DNA from: Sphingopyxis jiangsuensis
GTDB taxonomy: Bacteria > Pseudomonadota > Alphaproteobacteria > Sphingomonadales > Sphingomonadaceae
DNA: 64,000 bases
Direction: 5' to 3'
Assembly: GCF_016734905.1 (NCBI RefSeq)
Contig: NZ_JAERPO010000001.1
Span: 992,001-1,056,000 of the forward strand
Shown: positions 7,190 to 15,972 of the stretch, piece after piece
How positions within the stretch are numbered: position 1 is the stretch's first letter
Layout: each line of letters starts with the position of its first letter
Program-made: the position numbers and the translations under genes
Notes under the pieces: model-generated
The model's database searches: none
The model's input: the letters and a program-made list of their open reading frames with translations, nothing else
What the model was told of the DNA's origin: nothing

Positions 7190-8707
7190 CTATCGCAGTT
7201 TCAGCGCGCGGTCAGCCATTGCCTGCGCTCCGCCCGACGCGGAAACGAAATCGCTTATCGCAGCGGCACCGCCCTGCCCGGCCTCGGCGCTGACGATCAG
7301 CGACAGCGCGCGCGGGTCGCCGCCGCCAAGCCGCGCCTTCAGCCCGAGCAGCTTGGCCGTGCGCGCGCTCCCGGTCGCGCGGCCATCGACGACATACCAG
7401 GTCGCCGCATCGCGCAGCACCGGTCCCGGGTGGAACAGCCGTTCGGTGCGCGCGCCGCCCACCGGCGCGAGCGCCGCGCTCCACGCCCAGTCGCTCGCCG
7501 GATCGACCGCGCCCTGCCCGAAGCCCGCGACCTCGCGCCCCTCGGCCTGCCGTTCGAACCCGCCGATCGCCACGGTGACGACGCGCCCGCGCGCATCGGC
7601 AAAATCGCGAAGCACGATCTGGTCGGCGCCGTCGAAGCGCGGTCTCCACGGCGCCGCGTCGGCCGCCGCCGCTGACCAGCCCGCAGGTGCCGCGACCGCC
7701 ATCGTCGCGGGCAACGGCCCCGACCGCCCGCCGATCAAAGCCGCCCATCCCGCAAAGGCGAGCGGGATGGCGAGCGCGGCGGGAAGTATATGGCGCGCCG
7801 CACCGCTGAACCGCGGGGTTCCCTGAAGCCCCGTCACGTTGACGGCGACATCGCCCGCGGGCCGGTCGAACCAGCGCCGCGCAACGAGCATGACAATCAG
7901 GATGACCAGCCCGAAAAAGATCCAGCCATAGAAGATATGATCGATGCCCCCCGCCGCCTCGATCCCCCATATGTCGGCGGCGAGCATCGTTCCCCACGCG
8001 CGCAGCGCATTGGCCAGGATCGTCGCCGCCAGCGCGGAGAATACGAACAGCGTGCGCCGCCTCCATCCCCGAAAACAGAGATGCGCCGCGAACACCGAAT
8101 AGGCGAGCATCGCGATCAGGAAATTGACCCCGGCGCACTCCTCGGCGACCTCGAACAGCCCCGCGCGCGTCGTGATGAACACACCCTCTAGCGCCGCCTC
8201 CAGCCCCGCAAGCCGGAGCAGCGCGACGCTGATCGCGGCGGTAAAGGTCTGGAGCAGCGGCACCAGTTCCTCGCCGAACGGCACGAGCAACAGCGCATAG
8301 GCAAGCGGGAACAGCAGCGCGCGCACCAGCCGCTCACCCAGCGCCGCGCCCACCGCGCCCTGGAGCATCAGCACCAGCCCCAGATGCCGGAACAGCGCGA
8401 CGCTCGCCGCCTCCCCGACCAGCCAGACGAGCCCGCCCCCGGCGAGCCACAGCAGCGCGGGCCACCAGTAAACCGGCGTCAGGCCGCGCAATTGCGGCAC
8501 CCGCTGCGCGACGAGCCAGCCGATCAGCGGCACCATCAACAGGCAATGGGTGAAGGTCGCGCTGTTCCACCAGATGCCCGCCATGTCGGCTGCATCGCGT
8601 GCAAACAGCGCGGCCAGTGCCGTCCACAGCAGCCCCAGCGCGGCGAGGTGCCGCCGCCAGCGCGTCCACGCCCCCGGCGGCGCGAGTCGAAGCGCGCGCA
8701 CCGTCAT
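7190..8707 (-). CDS. xrtA: Exosortase A fused to an EpsI domain
   Basis: A 505-residue membrane cysteine protease/transpeptidase that recognises C-terminal PEP-CTERM signals. Residues 1-285 contain about eight membrane segments and the catalytic triad Cys191 (AEECAGVNF), Arg236 (ANALRAWGTM) and His257 (GGIDHIFYGW). Residues 300-505 form an EpsI-type periplasmic domain, a fusion usual in this subfamily. The ATG at 8707 overlaps the glycosyltransferase stop by 4 bp (ATGA), giving translational coupling. Further upstream the frame stays open only as antisense-like GC-rich sequence, so that part is not included. Confidence 0.95.
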   Translation of the reverse strand: MTVRALRLAPPGAWTRWRRHLAALGLLWTALAALFARDAADMAGIWWNSATFTHCLLMVPLIGWLVAQRVPQLRGLTPVYWWPALLWLAGGGLVWLVGEAASVALFRHLGLVLMLQGAVGAALGERLVRALLFPLAYALLLVPFGEELVPLLQTFTAAISVALLRLAGLEAALEGVFITTRAGLFEVAEECAGVNFLIAMLAYSVFAAHLCFRGWRRRTLFVFSALAATILANALRAWGTMLAADIWGIEAAGGIDHIFYGWIFFGLVILIVMLVARRWFDRPAGDVAVNVTGLQGTPRFSGAARHILPAALAIPLAFAGWAALIGGRSGPLPATMAVAAPAGWSAAAADAAPWRPRFDGADQIVLRDFADARGRVVTVAIGGFERQAEGREVAGFGQGAVDPASDWAWSAALAPVGGARTERLFHPGPVLRDAATWYVVDGRATGSARTAKLLGLKARLGGGDPRALSLIVSAEAGQGGAAAISDFVSASGGAQAMADRALKLR

Positions 8708-9909
8708 GCCGCCAGCCCGAGCAATTGCGCGAGCGGCGCGAGCTGCGCCTCCCAGCCATAGCGTTCGATCATCCGCGCGCGCGCCGCCGCGCCCAGGGCT
8801 GCGGCGCGCGCCGGGTCGGCAAAGCATCGCGCGACCGCCGCCGCCATCGCTTCGGCGCCGTCGGCGACGAGCAGATGCTCGCCCGGCGCGGCGTCGATCC
8901 CCTCGGCCGCCGCCGCACTCGCGACGACGGGGCGCGCCATCGCCATCGCTTCGAGCAGCTTGTTCTGCACCCCGCGCGCGAGCAGCAGCGGCGCGACGAC
9001 CACGTCCGCCGCGGCGAGCCACGGGCGCACGTCGGGCACCTCGCCTGTCACGCTGATCCCCGCACGCTCGCCCAGCGCGCGCACCGCGTCGGTCGGCGCG
9101 CGCCCCACGATGGCAAAGCGTGCCCCCGGATGCGCCGCCTGCACGCGCGGCAGCACCGCCTCCGCAAACCAGCGCACCGCGTCGATATTGGGCCGATAGT
9201 CCATCTGCCCCGTAAAAACCGCGAGCGGCGCATCGCCCTCGCGCGCGACCGGCGCCACCGTCGCGGGGTCGAAATGGCCGGTGTCGATCCCGTTCTCGAG
9301 CGCGCGGACGCGGTCGGCGCCGAGCCCGCTTCGCGTCCGGAACAGCGCCGCTTCGGCCTCGCTCACGAACAGGCTCGCATCGACCGCGCGCGCGACCTCG
9401 GCCTCGAACGCGCCGAGCCGCGCCGCCTCGCGCCGGTGGACCCAGTGCAGCGGCTGGCGCGCATCCTGCGCGGCATAGGCGGCGAACTTCGCCGAATCGA
9501 CGTCGACGAAATCCATCACGCGCGGCCCGTCGAAATGCGGTGGCAGATATTGCGCCATCTGGCCCGAAAAGGCGACGATATGAGTGATCGCCCCGCTGGC
9601 GAGCAGCCCGTCGACGTGGCGTGCGAGCGCGCCGTTGCGGAACATCCGGTTCGACACCGGCTCGCCGCGCAGCAACGCCTGCGCGAGCGCGACCGGGCGC
9701 GAAACGTCGCGAACTTCGATGCACAGACTCTTGCAAAGCGGCGCCATTTTCGCGCGCGCTACCGCCGCGTCGGCGTCGCTGTCGGCGAGCGCCGCGACAT
9801 GCACCGGCGCCAGCTTTGCCAGCGCCTCGAACATATGCCAGCTGCGGATGCGGTCGCCGCGGTCGGGCGGCCACGGCGCACGGTGGACGAGGAACAGGAT
9901 TTCGCTCAC
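8704..9909 (-). CDS. XrtA-system family 4 glycosyltransferase
   Basis: A 401-residue GT-B glycosyltransferase starting at GTG (9909): MSEILFLVHRAPWPPDRGDR, the typical N-terminus of the exosortase-associated group. The GT4 donor-site region is LFTGQMDYRPNIDAVRWFAE followed by VQNKLLEAMAMARPVVAS (about 310-327), where the Glu contacts the nucleotide sugar. It should add a sugar to the undecaprenyl-linked repeat unit at the inner membrane. The frame continues upstream through the palindromic repeat at 9926-10020, which argues for the GTG start. Confidence 0.9.
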   Translation of the reverse strand: MSEILFLVHRAPWPPDRGDRIRSWHMFEALAKLAPVHVAALADSDADAAVARAKMAPLCKSLCIEVRDVSRPVALAQALLRGEPVSNRMFRNGALARHVDGLLASGAITHIVAFSGQMAQYLPPHFDGPRVMDFVDVDSAKFAAYAAQDARQPLHWVHRREAARLGAFEAEVARAVDASLFVSEAEAALFRTRSGLGADRVRALENGIDTGHFDPATVAPVAREGDAPLAVFTGQMDYRPNIDAVRWFAEAVLPRVQAAHPGARFAIVGRAPTDAVRALGERAGISVTGEVPDVRPWLAAADVVVAPLLLARGVQNKLLEAMAMARPVVASAAAAEGIDAAPGEHLLVADGAEAMAAAVARCFADPARAAALGAAARARMIERYGWEAQLAPLAQLLGLAA

Positions 9910-9925
9910 CCCCGCCCCCTCCCGT

Positions 9926-10020
9926 CCTTGCGAGCGAAGCGAAGCAATCTCCAGCCGGCAACCTTGCCCGGCGCCGGAGGCTGGAGATTGCTTCGTCGCC
10001 TGCGGCTCCTCGCAATGACG
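9926..10020. repeat. REP-like inverted repeat between the FemAB and glycosyltransferase genes
   Basis: GCGAAGCAATCTCCAGCC on the left arm is answered by GGCTGGAGATTGCTTCG on the right, with a GC-rich centre; the right end reads TGCGGCTCCTCGCAATGACG. This design is a common dispersed palindromic element in alphaproteobacteria. It fills most of the 130-bp gap, the largest in the operon, and could alter mRNA stability or termination there. Confidence 0.75.
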
Positions 10021-10039
10021 AAAGGTCGTTCCACCCCCA

Positions 10040-11161
10040 TCACCCCAGCCCGCGCGCGATGGCGGGCCCGATGCGGTTCGCGGCCCACAGCGGCAGCTTC
10101 TTCCACAGCGCAACCTGCATCCGGTATTTCGCGCTCGTCGGATTGGTGTCGCGCGCCGCCTGCCCCGGCGCGAGCCAGCGCGCATAGGTGAGGGGCTGCG
10201 GCGCGAAACCCCAATTCTTCTTGTAGGCGAACGGCCCCGTCCCGACCTTGGAGCGCCCGAAGTCGAAGCGCGTGCAGCCGCGCGCGCGCGCGTGGCGCAT
10301 CAGCGCGAAATACATCAGCTCGTTCGCGCGCAGCCCCCGCGCCTCGGCCAGCCCGCCGCCCCAATAGGGCATCACCGTCCCGCGCCAGTAAAGGCTGAGC
10401 ACGCTCGCCACCGCGCGCCCGCCGCGGCGCACGGTCAATATGTCGGCGTCCTCCCCGAAAGCGTCGAGCACCGCGTCGAACAGCGCACGCGGAAAGACCG
10501 GCGTGCCAAGGTTGCGCACGCTCGTCGCATAGACGCGGTAATGGTCGCGCCGCTCCTCCTCGCCGCGCCCCGCCGTCACGGTCAGGTCGCTCGCGAGCGC
10601 CTTGCGAACCTCCGCGCGCTGCTTGCGCGGAATGGCGAGCAGTTCGCCATCGTCGCCGTCGGCAAGGTCGCGCGCAAAGCCCGCATAGACTCCCTCCTCG
10701 GCGCGCCAGCCCTCGCCGTCGGGCACCGGTCCGCCGCGCAGTTCGACCGCGGGCACGCCGCGCGCGCGTGCGACATCGGCGGCGCTGTCGGCAAGCAGCT
10801 CCGCCGCCGCCGCATCCTGCGCCAATATCCCTCCGCCCACGGCAAAGCCGCTCGAAACCAGCGCGTCGCCGAACAGGCGCGAGCGGATATGGTGCAGCGG
10901 CAACAGCCCCCGCACCCGCCCCGCCGCGTCGCGCGACAGGATCGGCTCGAGCCGGTGCCCGGTCGCCGCCGCGACCGCCTCGCACCACGCGCGGCTGTGA
11001 AAGGGCGTCGCATCGGGATGCGCGGCGACGAAATCGTCCCACGCCGCGCCCGCTTGCGGCGCGGCCATTGAATGCACTGCCGCGTCCGCCTGCGGCGCGG
11101 CCATTGGATGCACCGCCGCGTCCGCCTGCGGCGCGGGCACCGGATGCGCCGCCGCGTTCAC
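10040..11161 (-). CDS. XrtA-system FemAB-like protein
   Basis: A 373-residue FemAB/GNAT-fold protein. The body starts at about residue 42 (WDDFVAAHPDATPFHSRAW) and contains FGDALVSSGFAVGGGILA, PRKQRAEVRKALAS, a second GNAT half with SVLSLYWRGTVMPYWGGG, and FDFGRSKVGTGPFAYKKNWG. The family adds amino acids or acyl groups to peptidoglycan or glycans; here it is the exosortase A-associated branch. A GTG start at 11161 overlaps the deacetylase stop (GTGA). The first 35 residues are three 12-residue repeats rich in Ala/Pro, so a downstream ATG (within HSMAAPQAGAAW) is an alternative start. Confidence 0.85.
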   Translation of the reverse strand: MNAAAHPVPAPQADAAVHPMAAPQADAAVHSMAAPQAGAAWDDFVAAHPDATPFHSRAWCEAVAAATGHRLEPILSRDAAGRVRGLLPLHHIRSRLFGDALVSSGFAVGGGILAQDAAAAELLADSAADVARARGVPAVELRGGPVPDGEGWRAEEGVYAGFARDLADGDDGELLAIPRKQRAEVRKALASDLTVTAGRGEEERRDHYRVYATSVRNLGTPVFPRALFDAVLDAFGEDADILTVRRGGRAVASVLSLYWRGTVMPYWGGGLAEARGLRANELMYFALMRHARARGCTRFDFGRSKVGTGPFAYKKNWGFAPQPLTYARWLAPGQAARDTNPTSAKYRMQVALWKKLPLWAANRIGPAIARGLG

Positions 11162-11162
11162 G
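11055..11162. repeat. Three tandem 36-bp repeats at the 5' end of the FemAB-like gene
   Basis: Units at 11055-11090, 11091-11126 and 11127-11162 each encode a 12-residue block (HPVPAPQADAAV, HPMAAPQADAAV, HSMAAPQAGAAW). Units 1 and 2 differ at only two bases, which points to recent duplication, while the third has drifted. The block sits directly at the start codon overlap with the deacetylase gene, so copy number could vary without breaking the frame. Confidence 0.85.
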
Positions 11163-12021
11163 CCGCCGCGCGCCACGGCCCGGCGCGCTGCTGCTGCGCG
11201 GCGATCAGCGCATCGGCGCGCGTCCATTCGAAATCGCCGACGAGCCGGCGGAGCTTGCCCGCCATCGCGCCAAGCCCGCTGTAATGGCGCAGCTTCGAGC
11301 GCAGCGACGCTCCTGCGACGCGCGGCTGGCGGGGGTCGACCTCCCACGGGTGGAAATAGAGGATCGCCGGATGCCCTTCGGCGTTCATCCGTTCGATCGC
11401 CCAATGGGTGAAGCGATAGGGCAGCAGCCGCATGAAGCCGCCCCCGCCCGCGGCCAGCGTCCGCCCCGCGACGCGCGCGGTCGTCACCGGCCATTCGACG
11501 AGGTCGCTGTCGGCGAGCGGTCGCCACGCGTGGCGCGGGCTCTGCGGCCAGCCATAATGGTCGTGGACGACCGGCGCGACGCTCGACGAATAGGCATAGC
11601 CCTGCTCGGCGAGCACGGCATGCGCCCACGGCGTGCGCCCGTCGACCGAAAAGCTCGGCGCGCGATAGCCGCGAATACCCACGCCGCCCAGATCCTCGAG
11701 GATCGCCTGCGTCTTCAAAAGGTCGGCGGCAAATTCTTCGGCGGTCATCGTGAATATGCGGCGATGGTCATAGCCGTGGCTCGCCAGCTCGTGACCCGCC
11801 GCGACGATCCGCCGCACGAGTGCCGGATAGCGTTCGGCGATCCAGCCCAGCGTGAAAAAGGTCGCCTTGACCCCCGCCGCGTCGAAAATCTGCAGCACCG
11901 TCTCGCAATTGGCCTCGACCCGGCAATCGAGCCGCGGCCAGTCGGCGCGGTCGATCACGCCTTCAAAGGCGCCGACCTGGAACCAGTCCTCGACATCGAC
12001 CGACAGGCCGTTCTGCATCAC
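11158..12021 (-). CDS. XrtA-system polysaccharide deacetylase
   Basis: A 287-residue NodB-type carbohydrate esterase 4 domain. It begins MMQNGLSVDVEDWFQVGAFE, with the catalytic/metal Asp pair of the exosortase subfamily near residues 9-12. ATFFTLGWIAERYPALV and HELASHGYDHRRI (metal-binding His residues) follow near 54-92, with a conserved GYRAPSFSVD near 121. It probably removes acetyl groups from the exopolysaccharide. The stop codon overlaps the FemAB-like start, and it lies 38 bp after the ATPase. Confidence 0.92.
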   Translation of the reverse strand: MMQNGLSVDVEDWFQVGAFEGVIDRADWPRLDCRVEANCETVLQIFDAAGVKATFFTLGWIAERYPALVRRIVAAGHELASHGYDHRRIFTMTAEEFAADLLKTQAILEDLGGVGIRGYRAPSFSVDGRTPWAHAVLAEQGYAYSSSVAPVVHDHYGWPQSPRHAWRPLADSDLVEWPVTTARVAGRTLAAGGGGFMRLLPYRFTHWAIERMNAEGHPAILYFHPWEVDPRQPRVAGASLRSKLRHYSGLGAMAGKLRRLVGDFEWTRADALIAAQQQRAGPWRAAA

Positions 12022-12059
12022 TCGTCACCTTCGTCGCCCTTTACCCTGATCGCAAAGCG

Positions 12060-13202
12060 TCAGGCCGCCCACACTTTCGACTTGGCGGGGTTGGGGGCAT
12101 TTTCGGGATCGCGCTCGACCCATTCGATCAACAGGTCGAGCACGCGGCGCAACGCCTCGTCCTGCTCGACAAGCCGCGATTCGAGTTCGGCGATCTGCCG
12201 CTGCAATGCTTCGACCTGTTCGGAATCGACCGTGGGCGGCGCGGGGGCTTCCGCGACCGGAGCGGCCGGCGCGGGCTCGGACGGGGTTGGCGCAGCAAAG
12301 GGCGGCGGCGTTTCGGGCGCAATCGCGGCCTGCGCCTCGGCGACGATCGCCTCGACCGGCGCGGGGGCCAGCGTCGTCTCGTCGACGCCGCGGTCGGCCT
12401 CGATCTCGGCGATCACCGCGCGGACGTGCTGCGCCGTGATGCGATTGAGTTCCTCGACCGCGCCATAGAGCAGCAGGCGGCTGACGAGGACGTTGAGCTT
12501 GCGCGGCACGCCTTCGCTATAGTTGAAAATCTGCTCGAAACTGTCGGGGCTGAAGCTCGGGTTGCCCGACCAGCCGACCTTGCCCAGCCGGTGCAGGATA
12601 TAGGGCTCGACCTCCTCGGGCTCCATCGGGTCGAGGTGGTGCGTCGCGATGACGCGCTGGCGCAATTGCTCGAGCGTCGGGGTGTGGAACAGCGTCTGGC
12701 GAAACTCGGGCTGGCCGAGCAGGAAAATCTGCAGCAGCGAATGACCGCCGAGCTGGAAATTCGACAGCATGCGCAGCTCTTCGAGCGCCGAGATCGGCAG
12801 GTTCTGCCCCTCGTCGACGATCAGCAGCGTCCGCCGCCCCGCGCGCGCCTGTTCGCGCAGATATTGCTCCATCGCGCGCAGCAGTTCGGCCTTGCTCTCG
12901 CCTTCCCACTCGATGCCGAATTGTTCGGCGACCAGCCGCAACAGGTCGTCGCCCTCGACCTGCGTCGAAACGAGCTTGATCGCGGTCAGCCGGTTGGGGT
13001 CGATCGTGTTCATCAGATGGCCGACGAGCGTGGTCTTGCCGGCACCGATGTCGCCGGTGATGACGATGAACCCCTCCCCCTGCGCGAGGCCATAGCCAAG
13101 GTAGGACATCGCCTTGCGATGCGTCCCGCTCTCGAAATAGAAAGCGGGATCGGGGGTGAGCTGGAACGGGCGTCCCGAAAAGCCGTAAAATTGATCGTAC
13201 AT
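12060..13202 (-). CDS. XrtA-system ATPase (ExeA/GspA-like AAA)
   Basis: A 380-residue ATPase. The N-terminus MYDQFYGFSGRPFQLTPDPA is the ExeA-like signature. Walker A is GDIGAGKT at residues 50-57 and Walker B is TLLIVDEGQNLP near 126-137; the sensor/arginine region is RVIATHHLDPMEPEEVEPYI. Residues 275-330 are a low-complexity Ala/Pro linker, and residues 335-365 form a coiled coil (EALQRQIAELESRLVEQDEA). It may power or gate assembly of the export complex. It lies 16 bp after the outer-membrane gene. Confidence 0.92.
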   Translation of the reverse strand: MYDQFYGFSGRPFQLTPDPAFYFESGTHRKAMSYLGYGLAQGEGFIVITGDIGAGKTTLVGHLMNTIDPNRLTAIKLVSTQVEGDDLLRLVAEQFGIEWEGESKAELLRAMEQYLREQARAGRRTLLIVDEGQNLPISALEELRMLSNFQLGGHSLLQIFLLGQPEFRQTLFHTPTLEQLRQRVIATHHLDPMEPEEVEPYILHRLGKVGWSGNPSFSPDSFEQIFNYSEGVPRKLNVLVSRLLLYGAVEELNRITAQHVRAVIAEIEADRGVDETTLAPAPVEAIVAEAQAAIAPETPPPFAAPTPSEPAPAAPVAEAPAPPTVDSEQVEALQRQIAELESRLVEQDEALRRVLDLLIEWVERDPENAPNPAKSKVWAA

Positions 13203-13218
13203 CGCGTGTTCCCCGGGA

Positions 13219-14934
13219 TCAGAAGTTGTACCGCAGCCCGACCAGCGCAGAGCCGATCAGCTGGCTGTTGAAGCCGTCCTGGTCGAAAGCGGTCAGGCTC
13301 GCCGCGGCGGTGCCGGTCAGGCTGCGCCAGAAACGGCGTGCATAGGCGGCCGACAGGCCCGCCGACTGCACATCGCCCGCGCCCGGCGCGCCATTGTCGA
13401 AATAGTTGAGATAGCCGGTCAGGCTGATGTCGGAATCGGCGTCGATCCGGCGTCCCGCCGACAGGAAGAGATAATAGCCTTCGTCGATCACGCCGTTGAG
13501 GCTCGCGATCGGCGAGGTCGCGGGAACGAGCAGGCGGCGGCGGTCGTACCCGATGCCGACGCCATAATTCCATCCCGCATAGCGCGACGACAGCACCGCC
13601 TGGACGCCGCGATTGCGGAACTGCGCTCCGGTCGCGCTGCCGAGCTGCGGGGTCAGGCAATTGCCCCCCTGCGGCCCGAAGACGCAGCTGTTCAAAGCGC
13701 CATCGACCGGGTTGCGCGACGCGTCGAACTGCGTCGGCAAGGCAGCGAGCCCGCTCGACAGCCCGCGGCCGACGCTCGACAGCCCGTCATAGACGCCGAC
13801 CTGCACGACCGTCGCATGGTCGGCGCGATAGAAGAAGCTGCCGGTATAGATGGTGTCGCCATAGCGCCGCCCGACGCGCGCGGTGGCGGAGGTGCGGCGG
13901 CTCGGCTGCCACATCACGCCCGCGTCCCAGATCAGCCCGTCGGTGTCGAACGACAGCAGGCGCGGGCTTGCGGGATCGGTGACGAAGCGGCCGTTGCCGT
14001 CACGCACCGGAAAGCCGCTTCCGTCGAGCAGCGGCGCGCGCTCGCTGATCTCGATATCCTCATAACCCACGCCGCCGAGCAGCGCGAGCGTCGGGCCCAC
14101 CGGCACGGTGACGTCGGCGCGCGCATATTTGCCCTCGTAACGCTGGTCGAGCTGGCTCGTATCCTCGCGCTCATAGCCGGCCGACAATTGCCAGCCGAAC
14201 GGCAGGTCGCCGGGACGCTGGCCGACGCTGCCCCACGCGACATGGTTCGTCGACGAATCGAACAGGCCCTGCGACGTCGCCCCGCCGGGAAGCAGCGCGG
14301 GCGTTTCGACATCGGCCTTGCTGTAACCGAAACGATAGCCCGCGCCGACGTCGAGCCCGCCGATCCGCCGCGTCAGCGTCGGGCCGGCATAGAGTGAATA
14401 GAGATTGGCGACATTGCTCGAATCGGCGTTGACGATGCCATTGTCGGCGCCCGCGACATCGGCGCGCGTGCGCGTCGCAAGCGCTCCGGCCTCGAGGTTC
14501 AGCCCGCGCGCCGCCTCGAACCGCCCGCGCAACAGCCCGCTCAGAATGTCCTGGTCGCCCAGATTGTTCCAGCCGAACTGGTGCTCGTAACGCACCGTCG
14601 CCGCGAGTTCGGCGCGCTGCATGACCACCGCGGCGTCGACGCCGACCGCGACCGTCGTATAGGTCAGCACGTCGCCGCCGTTCTTGAGGTCCGCCGACAG
14701 CACCTGCCCGACTTCCAGATAGGGGCTGATGTCGCTCCGCCGCTGGCTGCCGCGCTCGCGGCGGCTGTTCTCGCGCGTCGCGCCTTCGGCCTGCGATGCA
14801 GGCCCCGCCTGCGTGCCGCCGCTTCCCGCGCCGGCGTCGCTCGACCATTGCGCGTGGGCGGTCCCTCCGGCGGCTGCCGCCAGCATGGCCGCGAGCGCCG
14901 TGGCGGCGCGTGAAATTCTCCGGCAGCGTGTCAC
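13219..14934 (-). CDS. XrtA-system outer-membrane beta-barrel protein
   Basis: A 571-residue protein with a signal peptide (ISRAATALAAMLAAAAGG, cleavage after AHA near residue 31), a short low-complexity Gly/Ala/Glu region, then repeated amphipathic strands ending in LRYNF, a typical outer-membrane barrel C-terminus with terminal Phe. It belongs to the exosortase-associated outer-membrane family and may form the secretion pore or anchor. The GTG start (14934) overlaps the kinase stop as GTGA. An in-frame ATG 90 bp upstream lies within the kinase gene and would put basic residues before the signal peptide. Confidence 0.88.
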   Translation of the reverse strand: MTRCRRISRAATALAAMLAAAAGGTAHAQWSSDAGAGSGGTQAGPASQAEGATRENSRRERGSQRRSDISPYLEVGQVLSADLKNGGDVLTYTTVAVGVDAAVVMQRAELAATVRYEHQFGWNNLGDQDILSGLLRGRFEAARGLNLEAGALATRTRADVAGADNGIVNADSSNVANLYSLYAGPTLTRRIGGLDVGAGYRFGYSKADVETPALLPGGATSQGLFDSSTNHVAWGSVGQRPGDLPFGWQLSAGYEREDTSQLDQRYEGKYARADVTVPVGPTLALLGGVGYEDIEISERAPLLDGSGFPVRDGNGRFVTDPASPRLLSFDTDGLIWDAGVMWQPSRRTSATARVGRRYGDTIYTGSFFYRADHATVVQVGVYDGLSSVGRGLSSGLAALPTQFDASRNPVDGALNSCVFGPQGGNCLTPQLGSATGAQFRNRGVQAVLSSRYAGWNYGVGIGYDRRRLLVPATSPIASLNGVIDEGYYLFLSAGRRIDADSDISLTGYLNYFDNGAPGAGDVQSAGLSAAYARRFWRSLTGTAAASLTAFDQDGFNSQLIGSALVGLRYNF

Positions 14935-15962
14935 GACGCGCCTCCCTGTCCGTAATAGGTTCCGAAACGCCGCCCGCCGGGTGAGTATTTCACCCCGTTG
15001 AGCAGCAACTGGATATGCGGGCATCCGCCCATCAGCCCGATCGCGTCGCGCAGCGCGGATTCGAGCGTCTCGTCGGCGCGCACGACCATGATGAGCTGCC
15101 CGACGTGCCCCGCGAGCACCGCCGCGGGCGACGCCGCGAGCACCGGCGGCGAATCGAGGATGATGATCCGCCCCGGCGCGCCCTGTTCGAGCTGCGCGAG
15201 CAATGTCTCGGTCCGCGCCGAGGCGAGCAGTTCGGTGTCGTGCAGATGCTGCGCGCCCGCGGGCATCACCTTCAGCCCCGGAATGTCGGTCTGGATCAGG
15301 CAGTCGCCAAGCGCCAGGTGCGGGTCGGCGAGCGCGTCCATCAGCCCCGGACCGTCGGTCAGCCCCAGGGCCTCGATCACGCTCGGCTTGGCGATGTCGG
15401 CGTCGATCAGCAGCACGTCGTGATCGGCCTCGACCGCGAGGCTGAGCGCAAGATTGACCGCAGAGAAAGTCTTGCCCTCGCCGGGGTTCGCCGATGCGAT
15501 CAGCACCCGGTGCCCGCGCGGCACCACCGGCCGGTTCGCGGTCCCCGAAAAATTGCGGATGATCTCGCGCTTCACGATGCGATATTCCTCGGCGATCCCC
15601 GTCACGGGGGCGCCGGGGACGACCATGCCGCGCTCGGCGAGGCGGTCGCGGTCGATGCGCCCGTGACGGTTCGCCCGGATCGCCGGCGCCGCCTTGGCTA
15701 CCTCGGCCCGCGGCGCCGGGACGGCGGGCGCGGGGTCGGCTTCGACCGCCGGGGCGGGTGCGGCGGGCGCGGGCATGTCCACCTGCGGCGGCGCGGCAGC
15801 GTCTTTCGATGCAGCCGCCTTGCGCCGCGCCTTCTTCGGTTCTTCGGGCGGCAGGCTCGACACGTCGATCGTCGGCGCGTTCGCCGCGGGGTCGAGGCCG
15901 AACATGTCGGCGGCGCGTTCGAGCAGCGAAGGCTGGCGCTTGACGGGGCGTTGGTCGGTCAT
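14931..15962 (-). CDS. XrtA-system tyrosine autokinase (CpsD/BY-kinase type)
   Basis: A 343-residue cytoplasmic BY-kinase domain. The N-terminal 100 residues are Pro/Ala-rich. Walker A is ASANPGEGKTFSAVNLALSL, Walker A' is LLIDADIAKPSV and Walker B is IIILDSPPVLA. The C-terminus carries a small Tyr cluster (KYSPGG, GTYYGQGG) that may be autophosphorylated. With the separate chain-length determinant just upstream it should control polymer length. The ATG at 15962 lies 10 bp after the previous stop. Confidence 0.92.
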   Translation of the reverse strand: MTDQRPVKRQPSLLERAADMFGLDPAANAPTIDVSSLPPEEPKKARRKAAASKDAAAPPQVDMPAPAAPAPAVEADPAPAVPAPRAEVAKAAPAIRANRHGRIDRDRLAERGMVVPGAPVTGIAEEYRIVKREIIRNFSGTANRPVVPRGHRVLIASANPGEGKTFSAVNLALSLAVEADHDVLLIDADIAKPSVIEALGLTDGPGLMDALADPHLALGDCLIQTDIPGLKVMPAGAQHLHDTELLASARTETLLAQLEQGAPGRIIILDSPPVLAASPAAVLAGHVGQLIMVVRADETLESALRDAIGLMGGCPHIQLLLNGVKYSPGGRRFGTYYGQGGAS

Positions 15963-15972
15963 TGCATCCCCC

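Noticed and set aside
4190..7675. Very long open frame on the plus strand across the amidotransferase and acyltransferase genes
   Set aside because: Antisense shadow of high-GC third codon positions; no domain, while the minus strand encodes clear families.
9910..10185. Upstream extension of the glycosyltransferase
   Set aside because: The extension crosses a dispersed palindromic repeat, and the GTG at 9909 gives the family N-terminus.
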